From NCBI GenBank assembly GCA_017534885.1, contig JAFXVR010000007.1, positions 1 to 52,796 on the forward strand: a stretch of DNA of 52,796 nt, given 5' to 3'. A model generated the notes under the pieces. The model was not told where the DNA came from. It was given only the letters and a program-made list of their open reading frames with translations, and did no database searches. Shown in pieces: positions 8,409 to 15,595 of this stretch. The position numbers and the translations under genes are program-made. Source of the stretch: Clostridia bacterium (lineage in GTDB: Bacteria > Bacillota > Clostridia > Christensenellales > Aristaeellaceae). Positions within the stretch are counted from its first letter, which is position 1. Each line of letters opens with the position of its first letter.

Positions 8409-9356
8409 ATGAAGTATTCAGAGATCGCCCCGCTGGGGGAAAGACTGTACAGACAGATCGCCAAGGTGATGATCGGCCAGGAGGAGACCATCCGCCTGCT
8501 GCTCACAACCCTGCTGACCGGCGGGCATGTACTGCTGGAGGACGTGCCCGGCACCGGCAAAACCACCCTGGCCAAGGCGCTGGCCCGCTCCCTGAGCATA
8601 CCCTTTGAGCGGGTGCAGTTTACCCCTGACCTGCTCCCGGCGGACATCACCGGTGTGACGGTCTACCGCCCCCAGACCGGCAGCTTTGAGTTCATCAAGG
8701 GGCCGGTGTTCACAGGAGTGCTACTGGCGGACGAGATCAACCGCGCCACACCGCGCACCCAGTCCGCCCTGCTGGAGTGCATGGAGGAGCGGCAGGTCAC
8801 CGAGGGCGGCGTGACCTACCCGCTGGCTGAGCCCTTTCTGGTCATCGCCACCCAGAACCCGGTGGAATCTCAGGGCACCTTCCCCCTGCCCGAGGCCCAG
8901 CTGGACCGCTTCCTGATGCGCCTCCGGCCCGGCTATCCCGACACGGAGGGAGCCAAAGCCCTCATCAGCCGCTTCCTGCAGGACAATCCGCTGGAGACCA
9001 CCGAGGCGGTGGCGAGCGGAGCGGAAATCAACGAAGCGGCGAAGCTGACCCGCTCCTGCCGTCTGTCCGACGCGGTGGCGGCCTACGCAGTGGCGCTGTG
9101 CGAGGTGGCGCGCAATCCCGATGAGGTGCGCCTCGGCCCCTCGCCCCGGGCGATGCTGGCGCTGGTGCACGCGGCTCAGACCCGGGCGGCTTTGAGCGGC
9201 AGGGATTACGTCATTCCGGACGACATCAAGGCGCTGGCCGTGCCAGTGCTGGCCCACCGCATCATTCCCCGGGGCTACACGGAGACGGCGGACGGCGGGG
9301 CTTTCATCAGCCGCCTGCTGGACACGGTGCCGGCTCCCACTGAGGAACGCGCATGA
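8409..9356 (+). CDS. MoxR-family AAA+ ATPase (module 1)
   Basis: A 315-residue MoxR ATPase. Walker A is EDVPGTGKTTLAKALA, Walker B is ADEINRATPRTQSALLE, and the sensor and arginine-finger regions include TQNPVESQGTFPLPEAQLDRF. MoxR proteins are chaperones that mature or activate partners, often VWA or DUF58 proteins. The ATG at 8409 is preceded by GGAGG (8398-8402) at six bases; the upstream TTG at 8394 is less likely. The stop overlaps the ATG of the DUF58 gene, and the DUF4129 gene overlaps that, so the three are translationally coupled. A second, diverged copy of the whole module lies at 23325-26511. Confidence 0.94.
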   Translation: MKYSEIAPLGERLYRQIAKVMIGQEETIRLLLTTLLTGGHVLLEDVPGTGKTTLAKALARSLSIPFERVQFTPDLLPADITGVTVYRPQTGSFEFIKGPVFTGVLLADEINRATPRTQSALLECMEERQVTEGGVTYPLAEPFLVIATQNPVESQGTFPLPEAQLDRFLMRLRPGYPDTEGAKALISRFLQDNPLETTEAVASGAEINEAAKLTRSCRLSDAVAAYAVALCEVARNPDEVRLGPSPRAMLALVHAAQTRAALSGRDYVIPDDIKALAVPVLAHRIIPRGYTETADGGAFISRLLDTVPAPTEERA

Positions 9357-10426
9357 ATGTGCTGATTGTGCTGGCGGTGCTGGGGGCGATCCTGCTCCTG
9401 ACCGCCATGCTCCTGCGCGGGGTGGCCCTGAAGGGGCTCTCCGTCAGCCGCGCCTTCGGCAAGCCCGCGGTGTTCGCCGGGGAGGAGGGTGAGCTGGTGG
9501 AGACGGTCATCAACGACCGGCCCATGGTCATCCCCTGGCTGCGGGTGGAAAGCCGGATCCCGGCGCAGCTCAGGCTCGGGCGCCAGGAAAACCTGCAGGT
9601 CAGCGGCGACATGTACCACCAGAGCCTGTTCACGGTGCTGCCCTTTCAGCGGATCACCCGGCGGCATCGGGTGCGGTTCCTGCGCCGGGGCATCTTCAAC
9701 GTGGGCAACGCGGCGCTGACGGTGGGCGACGTCACCGGCCTGATCACCGCCTCCCGGGAGCAGGACATGCAGGCCCGGGTGATCGTCTACCCAAGACCTA
9801 TGGAGGAGCGGGAGCTTCCGGAACCGCTGCTGAGGCTGACAGGGGAGGAAGTGCTGCACCGTCGCCTGCTCTCCGATCCCTTCCTGGTGAGGGGCTTGCG
9901 ACCCTACCAGCCGGGCGACCCGGTGCGCGACATTCACTGGCCGGCCACCGCCCGCTCCGGTGTCACCCAGCTGCGGCTCCACGATGATACCGCGGCGGTG
10001 CGGCTGCTGGTCATCATCAACGGACAGCTGAGCGAAAACCAGTGGGATCAGCTCTCCGACTGGGAGCAGGACAAGATTGAGCGCTGCATCTCGATGGCGG
10101 CGGCGCTCTGTCTGCGCGCCCTCCGCAACGGCATGGACGCCGGCTTTGCCGTCAACCTGGCGACGATGGACGGCAGCGAGGCAGTGCTGATGCCCGCCGG
10201 CGGGGACGCCCGGGCGGAGACTCTGCTCACGGCCATGGCCAGGCTGAAGATGGTGCGCACCCTGTCCTTCCCGAGCTTCCTGAGCGGGCTGACCCCGCCC
10301 CGGGGTACGGACATCGCGGTCATCAGCGCCTACGACAGCGAGGAGATTCAGCGGCAGCTGGCGCGGCTGAAGAGCCTGGGCTGTTCGGTGCTGCTGCACC
10401 TGACGGGAGGGGGCGGCGAAAAGTGA
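9353..10426 (+). CDS. DUF58 domain protein (module 1)
   Basis: A 357-residue protein with two N-terminal hydrophobic stretches and the DUF58 signature GLRPYQPGDPVRDIHWPATARSG. DUF58 proteins have a VWA-like fold in their C-terminal half and are the usual partners of MoxR ATPases. Starting ATG overlaps the MoxR stop, and the end overlaps the GTG of the next gene. The architecture suggests a membrane-anchored protein whose VWA-like domain is remodelled by MoxR. The substrate or process is unknown. Confidence 0.9.
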   Translation: MNVLIVLAVLGAILLLTAMLLRGVALKGLSVSRAFGKPAVFAGEEGELVETVINDRPMVIPWLRVESRIPAQLRLGRQENLQVSGDMYHQSLFTVLPFQRITRRHRVRFLRRGIFNVGNAALTVGDVTGLITASREQDMQARVIVYPRPMEERELPEPLLRLTGEEVLHRRLLSDPFLVRGLRPYQPGDPVRDIHWPATARSGVTQLRLHDDTAAVRLLVIINGQLSENQWDQLSDWEQDKIERCISMAAALCLRALRNGMDAGFAVNLATMDGSEAVLMPAGGDARAETLLTAMARLKMVRTLSFPSFLSGLTPPRGTDIAVISAYDSEEIQRQLARLKSLGCSVLLHLTGGGGEK

Positions 10427-11646
10427 AGGATGAGACCAAAGGCCGTCTGCGCCGTCTGCGCCATCCGCTGACACTGTACCTCAGCGTTTTTCCCGTGCTG
10501 ATGATCCTCTCCGGTCTGCTGAAGCTGCCGCCCCTCTGCCCCGCGGCGGCGGCCCTGATGCTGGCGGCTGCCGCCGTGGCATGCTTTGCGGTACCCGGAA
10601 AGTTCCGGGTGGCGCTGGGAATCGCGCTGATGGCGATCCTTGCCGTGCCGCTGTGGCTCCTGAACGGATGGATGGCGGCGCTGCTGGCCGCGGCTGCCGC
10701 GATCCTGCTGCTGATCAGCCTGCCCATGGCCGCCTGGCCCAGGGAGCGCTCCCTCAACAGCGCCTGGCTCATCTGCGGGCTGGTGGGCTATGCGGTGGTG
10801 CAGACGGTCTCGGCGCTTCCCATCAGCCAGGCGGAGAGTTCCTTTCAAAGCTATCGCCCGCTGAACACGGCGGCCTTCCTGCTTTTCCTCGCCGTGCTGC
10901 TCTGGTACCTCAACAGCGACGCCCTGACCGCGGCAGCGCATCAGAAGCATCAGGCGCCGGAAAACGTGCGCCGCCGGAACCGCCTGCTGACAGCGCTGCT
11001 CTTCGGGCTGGTGCTGCTGATCTCCCTGATTCCCCAGGTGATTCAGGCGCTGACTGACCTCGCCAACCTGGCCCTTGACCTGCTGAGGCGGGCGGTGCGC
11101 TTCCTGATCAGCCTGCTGCCCGAAGCCCGGGAAGCCGGGGCCGGCGCAGGGGGAGGCGGCATGGGCGGCATGATGGATCTGGGGGAGGCCACCGAGCCCA
11201 GTGCCATCGCGGTCTTCCTGGAAAAGGCGCTGATGGTGCTCACCGCCGCGTTCATGATCGCCCTGGTCTGCTTTGCGCTGTACAAGATCGGGAAAGCGCT
11301 GCGAGTGCGCATCCGCCAGCTCATGGCGCTGCTGGCCAGCCGTTACCAGGCTGCCACGGAGGATTATGTGGACGAGATCGCCAACACGAGGGACGGCGAG
11401 GCGGAAATCAGCCGCCGGCTGAGCCTCCGGCGAAAAAGGAAGCGCCGCCCAGCGGATGCCCGGGAGCGCCTGCGGTACGCCTATGAGCGCGTGCTGCGCC
11501 GCCACCCTGAGTGGGCCGCCGGGGCCACCGCCCGGGAGACGCTGGAAGAAGACGCTGCCGGACTGTACGAGCAGGCCCGCTACAGCGAGCACCCCGTGAC
11601 CGAGGAGGACGCGGAGCGGTTTGAGAGCATGGTGAACGGCAGATAA
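10423..11646 (+). CDS. Polytopic membrane protein with C-terminal DUF4129 (module 1)
   Basis: A 407-residue protein with about five hydrophobic segments in the first 200 residues, a Gly-rich linker (GAGAGGGGMGGMM), another hydrophobic segment, and a cytoplasmic C-terminal region ending in a DUF4129-like block (RYAYERVLRRHPEW ... ARYSEHPVTEEDAERF). DUF4129 often ends transglutaminase-like TgpA proteins in MoxR clusters, but no transglutaminase core is visible here. The GTG start overlaps the DUF58 stop, with GGAGG upstream. It is the last intact gene of the module; a nuclease-family relic follows. Confidence 0.82.
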   Translation: MKDETKGRLRRLRHPLTLYLSVFPVLMILSGLLKLPPLCPAAAALMLAAAAVACFAVPGKFRVALGIALMAILAVPLWLLNGWMAALLAAAAAILLLISLPMAAWPRERSLNSAWLICGLVGYAVVQTVSALPISQAESSFQSYRPLNTAAFLLFLAVLLWYLNSDALTAAAHQKHQAPENVRRRNRLLTALLFGLVLLISLIPQVIQALTDLANLALDLLRRAVRFLISLLPEAREAGAGAGGGGMGGMMDLGEATEPSAIAVFLEKALMVLTAAFMIALVCFALYKIGKALRVRIRQLMALLASRYQAATEDYVDEIANTRDGEAEISRRLSLRRKRKRRPADARERLRYAYERVLRRHPEWAAGATARETLEEDAAGLYEQARYSEHPVTEEDAERFESMVNGR

Positions 11647-11705
11647 AGCCTTTCACGCAGCCTCTTCACCCGGACTGAATTAGAACAGCAGCACACGGAG
11701 GATAA

Positions 11706-11900
11706 GCAGACAGGGAGCGGGTGCAGCGCAACCTGGAGGGCATCCGGGACGCGCTGTGGGAGATGAATGCGGATCCGATGCTGCTGCAGGAGGTGGACGT
11801 CAACTCCGGCCGCAGCTACGGCACGGTCGAGACGATCGACAGGAACTTTGTCTGCACGGATCACAACCTGGTGAGGCTGACGTGCGTCCTGATGCCCTGA
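11706..11900 (+). pseudogene. Relic of an endonuclease/exonuclease/phosphatase (EEP) family gene with internal deletion
   Basis: The frame after the TAA at 11703-11705 reads ADRERVQRNLEGIRDALWEM, then ADPMLLQEVDVNSGRSYG, and is joined directly to ETIDRNFVCTDHNLVRLT before the TGA at 11898. LLQEVD is the metal-binding Glu motif near the N-terminus of EEP proteins, while (S/T)DHN-V is their C-terminal catalytic His motif. These are normally about 200 residues apart. The central domain has therefore been lost while both ends stay in frame. A GTG at 11721 could start a 59-residue peptide, but it could not form the fold. This explains the otherwise empty 320-base gap between the DUF4129 gene and rfbB. 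Confidence 0.75.
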
Positions 11901-11907
11901 GCTTCCC

Positions 11908-11936
11908 TTGCCAAATGGCTTCTGCTGTGGTATGAT
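11908..11936 (+). promoter_or_regulatory. Promoter of rfbB-rfbD
   Basis: TTGCCA (11908-11913), a 17-base spacer and TATGAT (11931-11936) lie 30 bases before the rfbB start. The -35 box begins only eight bases after the relic's stop. Confidence 0.72.
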
Positions 11937-11966
11937 GGGAGCGAGCAACCGGAAAGGAGCTGTCTT

Positions 11967-12986
11967 ATGACGATTCTTGTGACTGGCGGCGCGGGCTTTA
12001 TCGGCGCCAACTTCCTGTACTGGGAACTGCGGGAGCACCCGGAGGACCGGCTGGTGTGCGTGGACGCCCTGACCTACGCGGGCAACCTGCGCAGCCTGGA
12101 AAAGGCGATGAAAGCGGAGAACTTCCGCTTTGTGAAGGCGGACATCTGCGACCGCAAGGCGATTTTTGACCTGTTTGAGGAAGAAAAGCCTGACATTGTG
12201 GTCAACTTCGCGGCGGAGACCCATGTGGACCGCTCGGTGGAGAATCCCGGCGTCTTCCTGCAGACCAACATTCTGGGCACCCAGACCCTGATGGACGCCT
12301 GCCGCCGCTATGGCACGAAGCGCTTCCACCAGGTGGCCACGGACGAGGTCTACGGCGACCTGCCCCTGGACCGGCCGGATCTCTTCTTCACCGAAGAGAC
12401 CCCCATCCACGCCTCCAGCCCTTATTCAGCGTCCAAGGCCGGCGCTGACCTGCTGGTGATGGCCTATGCCCGCACCTTCGGGCTGCCGGTGTCCATCACC
12501 CGCTGCTCCAACAACTACGGCCCCTATCAGTTCCCGGAAAAGCTGATCCCCCTGATGATCTCCCGGGCTATGAGCGATCAGCCCCTGCCGGTGTACGGCA
12601 CGGGCGAGAATGTGCGCGACTGGCTCTATGTGGACGATCACTGCGCCGCCATCGACCTGGTGATGCGCAAGGGCCGCGAGGGCGAGGTTTACAACGTGGG
12701 AGGGCACAACGAGCGCACCAACCTGGAGGTGGTCAAAACCATCCTGCGGGCGCTGGACAAGCCGGAGAGCCTGATCACCTTTGTGAAGGATCGCCCGGGC
12801 CACGACCGCCGCTACGCCATCGATCCCGAAAAGATTCACCGGGAGCTGGGCTGGCTGCCTCAGACCGCCTTTGACCAGGGCATTCAGGCCACCATCCGCT
12901 GGTACCTGGACAATAAGGGCTGGTGGGAGGAGATCCTGGCCGGAGACTACCAACAGTATTACCAGCGGATGTACGGCAACCGCTGA
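11967..12986 (+). CDS. rfbB: dTDP-glucose 4,6-dehydratase
   Basis: A 339-residue extended short-chain dehydrogenase that converts dTDP-glucose to dTDP-4-keto-6-deoxyglucose, the second step of dTDP-L-rhamnose synthesis. The NAD-binding GGAGFIGANF opens the protein, the RmlB signature TDEVYGDL follows near residue 133, and the catalytic Tyr-x-x-x-Lys is SPYSASKAGADL. The conserved NNYGPYQFPEKLIP block is present. It has its own promoter and an AAAGGAG site. rfbD follows after 36 bases. The partner genes for glucose-1-phosphate thymidylyltransferase (rfbA) and the epimerase (rfbC) are not in the window. Confidence 0.96.
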   Translation: MTILVTGGAGFIGANFLYWELREHPEDRLVCVDALTYAGNLRSLEKAMKAENFRFVKADICDRKAIFDLFEEEKPDIVVNFAAETHVDRSVENPGVFLQTNILGTQTLMDACRRYGTKRFHQVATDEVYGDLPLDRPDLFFTEETPIHASSPYSASKAGADLLVMAYARTFGLPVSITRCSNNYGPYQFPEKLIPLMISRAMSDQPLPVYGTGENVRDWLYVDDHCAAIDLVMRKGREGEVYNVGGHNERTNLEVVKTILRALDKPESLITFVKDRPGHDRRYAIDPEKIHRELGWLPQTAFDQGIQATIRWYLDNKGWWEEILAGDYQQYYQRMYGNR

Positions 12987-13022
12987 CAGCGGACAATCCC
13001 ACATCATGACCGGAGGCTGCAC

Positions 13023-13883
13023 ATGAGATTCTTGGTGACAGGTGTGAACGGGCAGCTGGGCGGAGATGTCACCGCCTGTCTGACCGCGCAGGGGCACGCG
13101 TGCACGGGTGTCGGGCGCAGCGAGATGAACCTGACGGACAGCGAAAGCATCCGGGAGACGGTGCGCCGCTGTCAGCCGGAGGTGATCATCCACTGCGCGG
13201 CCTACACGGCGGTGGATCGGGCGGAGTCCGAGCCTGAAACCTGCATGCTGGTCAACGCGGTGGGCACCAAGCACCTGGTTGACGCCGCCATGGAGACAGG
13301 CGCAGCGCTGATGTACATTTCCACGGACTATGTGCTCTCCGGGGAAGGGGACGCACCCCAGCCGGTGGACGCTCCGCTGAACCCCAGCAGCATTTATGGC
13401 CTGAGCAAGCTCCAGGGGGAACAGGCAGTGCGGGAGACCATGACCCGGGCTTTCATCGTGCGCTCGGAGTGGATTTTCGGGCACCGCAGCCACAACTTCG
13501 TCAAAGCCATTCTGGATCGGGGCGCTAAGGAGAAGACCATCGATGTGGTGGCGGATCAGATCGGCGCGCCCACCTACAGCCTCGACCTGGCTGAGGCGAT
13601 CTGCCAACTGGCCCAGACCGCAAAGTGGGGCACCTATCACATCGCCAGCGAGGGCGTCTGCTCCTGGGCGGAGTTTGCCGAAGAGATTCTGCGGTTGACC
13701 GGCTCGGACTGCCGGGTGCGGCCTGTGCCATCGGAAAGCTACCACACCGCGGCCCGCCGGCCCCGCAATTCCCGGCTGGATCTGAGCAGTATGGACGAGG
13801 CCGGGCTGAAGCGCCTCCCGGACTGGCGGGACGGCCTCAGGCGGTATCTGATCCGGGAAAACCGGCTGAAATCGGGCTTCTGA
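13023..13883 (+). CDS. rfbD: dTDP-4-dehydrorhamnose reductase
   Basis: A 286-residue reductase that performs the last step of dTDP-L-rhamnose synthesis. The nucleotide-binding motif is GVNGQLGGD, the catalytic motif YGLSKLQGE, and the substrate region includes STDYVLSGEG and VRSEWIFG. Its length is normal for RmlD. It sits 36 bases after rfbB behind a GGAGG site and is closed by a hairpin terminator at 13917. The pathway product feeds rhamnose-containing wall polysaccharides. Confidence 0.94.
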   Translation: MRFLVTGVNGQLGGDVTACLTAQGHACTGVGRSEMNLTDSESIRETVRRCQPEVIIHCAAYTAVDRAESEPETCMLVNAVGTKHLVDAAMETGAALMYISTDYVLSGEGDAPQPVDAPLNPSSIYGLSKLQGEQAVRETMTRAFIVRSEWIFGHRSHNFVKAILDRGAKEKTIDVVADQIGAPTYSLDLAEAICQLAQTAKWGTYHIASEGVCSWAEFAEEILRLTGSDCRVRPVPSESYHTAARRPRNSRLDLSSMDEAGLKRLPDWRDGLRRYLIRENRLKSGF

Positions 13884-13916
13884 GGACTGAGTGCAGGCAT
13901 GATCAAGCATGCTGAT

Positions 13917-13953
13917 GATCGGCGTCCGGGTGTGCTGTCCGGCGCCGATTTTT
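13917..13953 (+). terminator. Terminator after rfbD
   Basis: ATCGGCGTCCGG and CCGGCGCCGAT form an 11-12 bp stem around a short loop, followed by TTTTT. It lies about 35 bases after the rfbD stop. Confidence 0.85.
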
Positions 13954-13987
13954 GAAAGCCGGAACGAAGAATGGTTGATTCGGATGT

Positions 13988-14085
13988 CAAAAGGCCGCTT
14001 TCATGAACTGAGCCACGACTGGTTGTGGAAGACAGCGGAAATCACCACAACCAGTCGTGGCTCTAAGGTTGAAAGCGCCCTTTTG
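13988..14085. repeat. 98-bp nested inverted repeat (large palindrome) before glmM
   Basis: The inner arms, 14010-14028 and 14045-14063, are a perfect 19-bp inverted repeat (GAGCCACGACTGGTTGTGG) around a 16-base loop. Seven-base unpaired stretches flank it. The outer arms, 13988-14002 and 14071-14085, match at 14 of 15 positions. No T-run follows, so it is not a standard terminator. It lies after the rfbD terminator and 55 bases before the glmM -35 box, in a 336-base gap that holds no convincing gene. It could be a cruciform-forming regulatory site, the source of a small structured RNA, or the remnant of a short mobile element. No clear target-site duplication is seen. Confidence 0.85.
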
Positions 14086-14139
14086 TCACCCTTACCATGG
14101 TTATTGATTTATCACCGCTCTGAAAATATTTGTATGGTA

Positions 14140-14168
14140 TTGTATTATCGCTGAAGCTGTGTTATAAT
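14140..14168 (+). promoter_or_regulatory. Promoter of glmM-glmS
   Basis: TTGTAT (14140-14145), 17 bases, then a perfect TATAAT (14163-14168), followed by a purine start region and a leader of roughly 45 bases to the glmM ATG. The surrounding sequence is markedly richer in A/T than the genes. Confidence 0.8.
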
Positions 14169-14218
14169 GACAGGGCTGCGGTCAGAACGGCGGCAGCCAG
14201 GACAGGAGGATTGCGGAC

Positions 14219-15583
14219 ATGGCGAAGTATTTTGGCACAGATGGCTTCCGCGGCGAGGCCAACAAGGGGCTGACGGCGGATCACGCCTACAAGGTGGGAC
14301 GCTATCTGGGCTGGTATTACAGGGATCTGAAAAGCCGCAGGGGCGACAGTGAGCCGCCCAAGGTGGTCATCGGCAAGGATACCCGGCGCTCCAGCTATAT
14401 GTTCGAGTATGCGCTGGTGGCCGGACTGACCGCCAGCGGCGCGGATGTGTACATGCTGCACGTCACCACCACGCCCAGCGTCAGCTATGTGGTGCGCTCG
14501 GAGGATTTTGACTGCGGCATCATGATTTCCGCCAGCCATAATCCCTATTATGACAACGGCATCAAGCTTCTCAATGCCCAGGGCGAAAAAATGGAAGAGG
14601 AGACCCTGCTGAAGATCGAGGCTTACCTGGACGGCATGGCGGGGGATATTCCGCTGGCCACGGGGGAGGGCGTCGGCAAGACGGTGGACTTCTCCGCCGG
14701 GCGCAACCGGTATATCGGCTACCTGATTTCCCTGGCGACCCGCTCCTACCGCGGCATGCGGGTGGGCCTGGACTGCGCCAACGGCTCGGCCTGGATGATC
14801 GGCAAGGCGGTGTTTGACGCGCTGGGCGCCAAAACCTATGTGGTGGGCTGCGAACCCGACGGCCTGAACATCAACCGGGGCTGCGGCTCCACCCACATCA
14901 GCAACTTGCAGCGGCTGGTGCGGGAGGAAAAGCTGGACGTGGGCTTTGCCTTTGACGGCGACGCGGACCGCTGCATCTGCGTGGACGAAAACGGCAATGT
15001 GGTCAACGGCGACCAGGTCATCTACATTTACGGCCGCTACCTGAAGGAGCGGGGCAAGCTGGAAGGCAACCGGGTGGTCACCACGGTGATGAGCAACCTG
15101 GGCCTGTACAAGGCGCTGGACGAAATCGGCATCGAATATGAGAAGACCGCTGTGGGCGACAAGTATGTGTATGAAAATATGCATCAGAACGGCTACCGCC
15201 TGGGCGGCGAGCAGAGCGGCCACATCATCTTCATGAAGTACGCCAACACCGGCGACGGCATTCTGACGGCCATCAAGATGATGGAAGTCATGCTGGAGCG
15301 CAAGAAAACCCTGTCCGAGCTGGCCGCGCCGATGAAGGTGTATCCCCAGGCGCTGGAGAACGTGCGGGTGAAGGACAAGCACGCCGCCGCGACGGATCCC
15401 CTGGTCAAGGCCGCGTCCGACAAGGTGGCGGAAGCCCTGGGCGACAACGGGCGGATTCTGGTGCGGGAGAGCGGCACCGAGCCCCTGGTGCGGGTGATGG
15501 TGGAGGCGGCTGACGAGGAGACCTGCCGCCGCTGTGTGCAGTCCGTGGTGGAAGCGCTGCGGGAAGCGGGACATTGCGAGTAA
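14219..15583 (+). CDS. glmM: Phosphoglucosamine mutase
   Basis: A 454-residue enzyme that interconverts glucosamine-6-phosphate and glucosamine-1-phosphate on the way to UDP-GlcNAc for peptidoglycan. It begins MAKYFGTDGFRGEAN, has the phosphoserine loop ISASHNPYYDNGIKL, the metal-binding FDGDADRC and the phosphate-binding RESGTEPLVRVM near the C-terminus. The ATG follows GGAGG at nine bases. glmS starts 12 bases downstream, so the two consecutive pathway enzymes share one transcript. Confidence 0.97.
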   Translation: MAKYFGTDGFRGEANKGLTADHAYKVGRYLGWYYRDLKSRRGDSEPPKVVIGKDTRRSSYMFEYALVAGLTASGADVYMLHVTTTPSVSYVVRSEDFDCGIMISASHNPYYDNGIKLLNAQGEKMEEETLLKIEAYLDGMAGDIPLATGEGVGKTVDFSAGRNRYIGYLISLATRSYRGMRVGLDCANGSAWMIGKAVFDALGAKTYVVGCEPDGLNINRGCGSTHISNLQRLVREEKLDVGFAFDGDADRCICVDENGNVVNGDQVIYIYGRYLKERGKLEGNRVVTTVMSNLGLYKALDEIGIEYEKTAVGDKYVYENMHQNGYRLGGEQSGHIIFMKYANTGDGILTAIKMMEVMLERKKTLSELAAPMKVYPQALENVRVKDKHAAATDPLVKAASDKVAEALGDNGRILVRESGTEPLVRVMVEAADEETCRRCVQSVVEALREAGHCE

Positions 15584-15595
15584 TAGAGAGGGCCT

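Noticed and set aside
13909..14154. Possible 81-residue gene in the rfbD-glmM gap.
   Set aside because: It runs through the terminator and both arms of the palindrome, lacks a ribosome site and has no recognisable motif.
15584..15595. glmS ribozyme expected before glmS.
   Set aside because: Only 12 bases separate glmM and glmS, and the glmM leader is too short and shows no ribozyme-like core.
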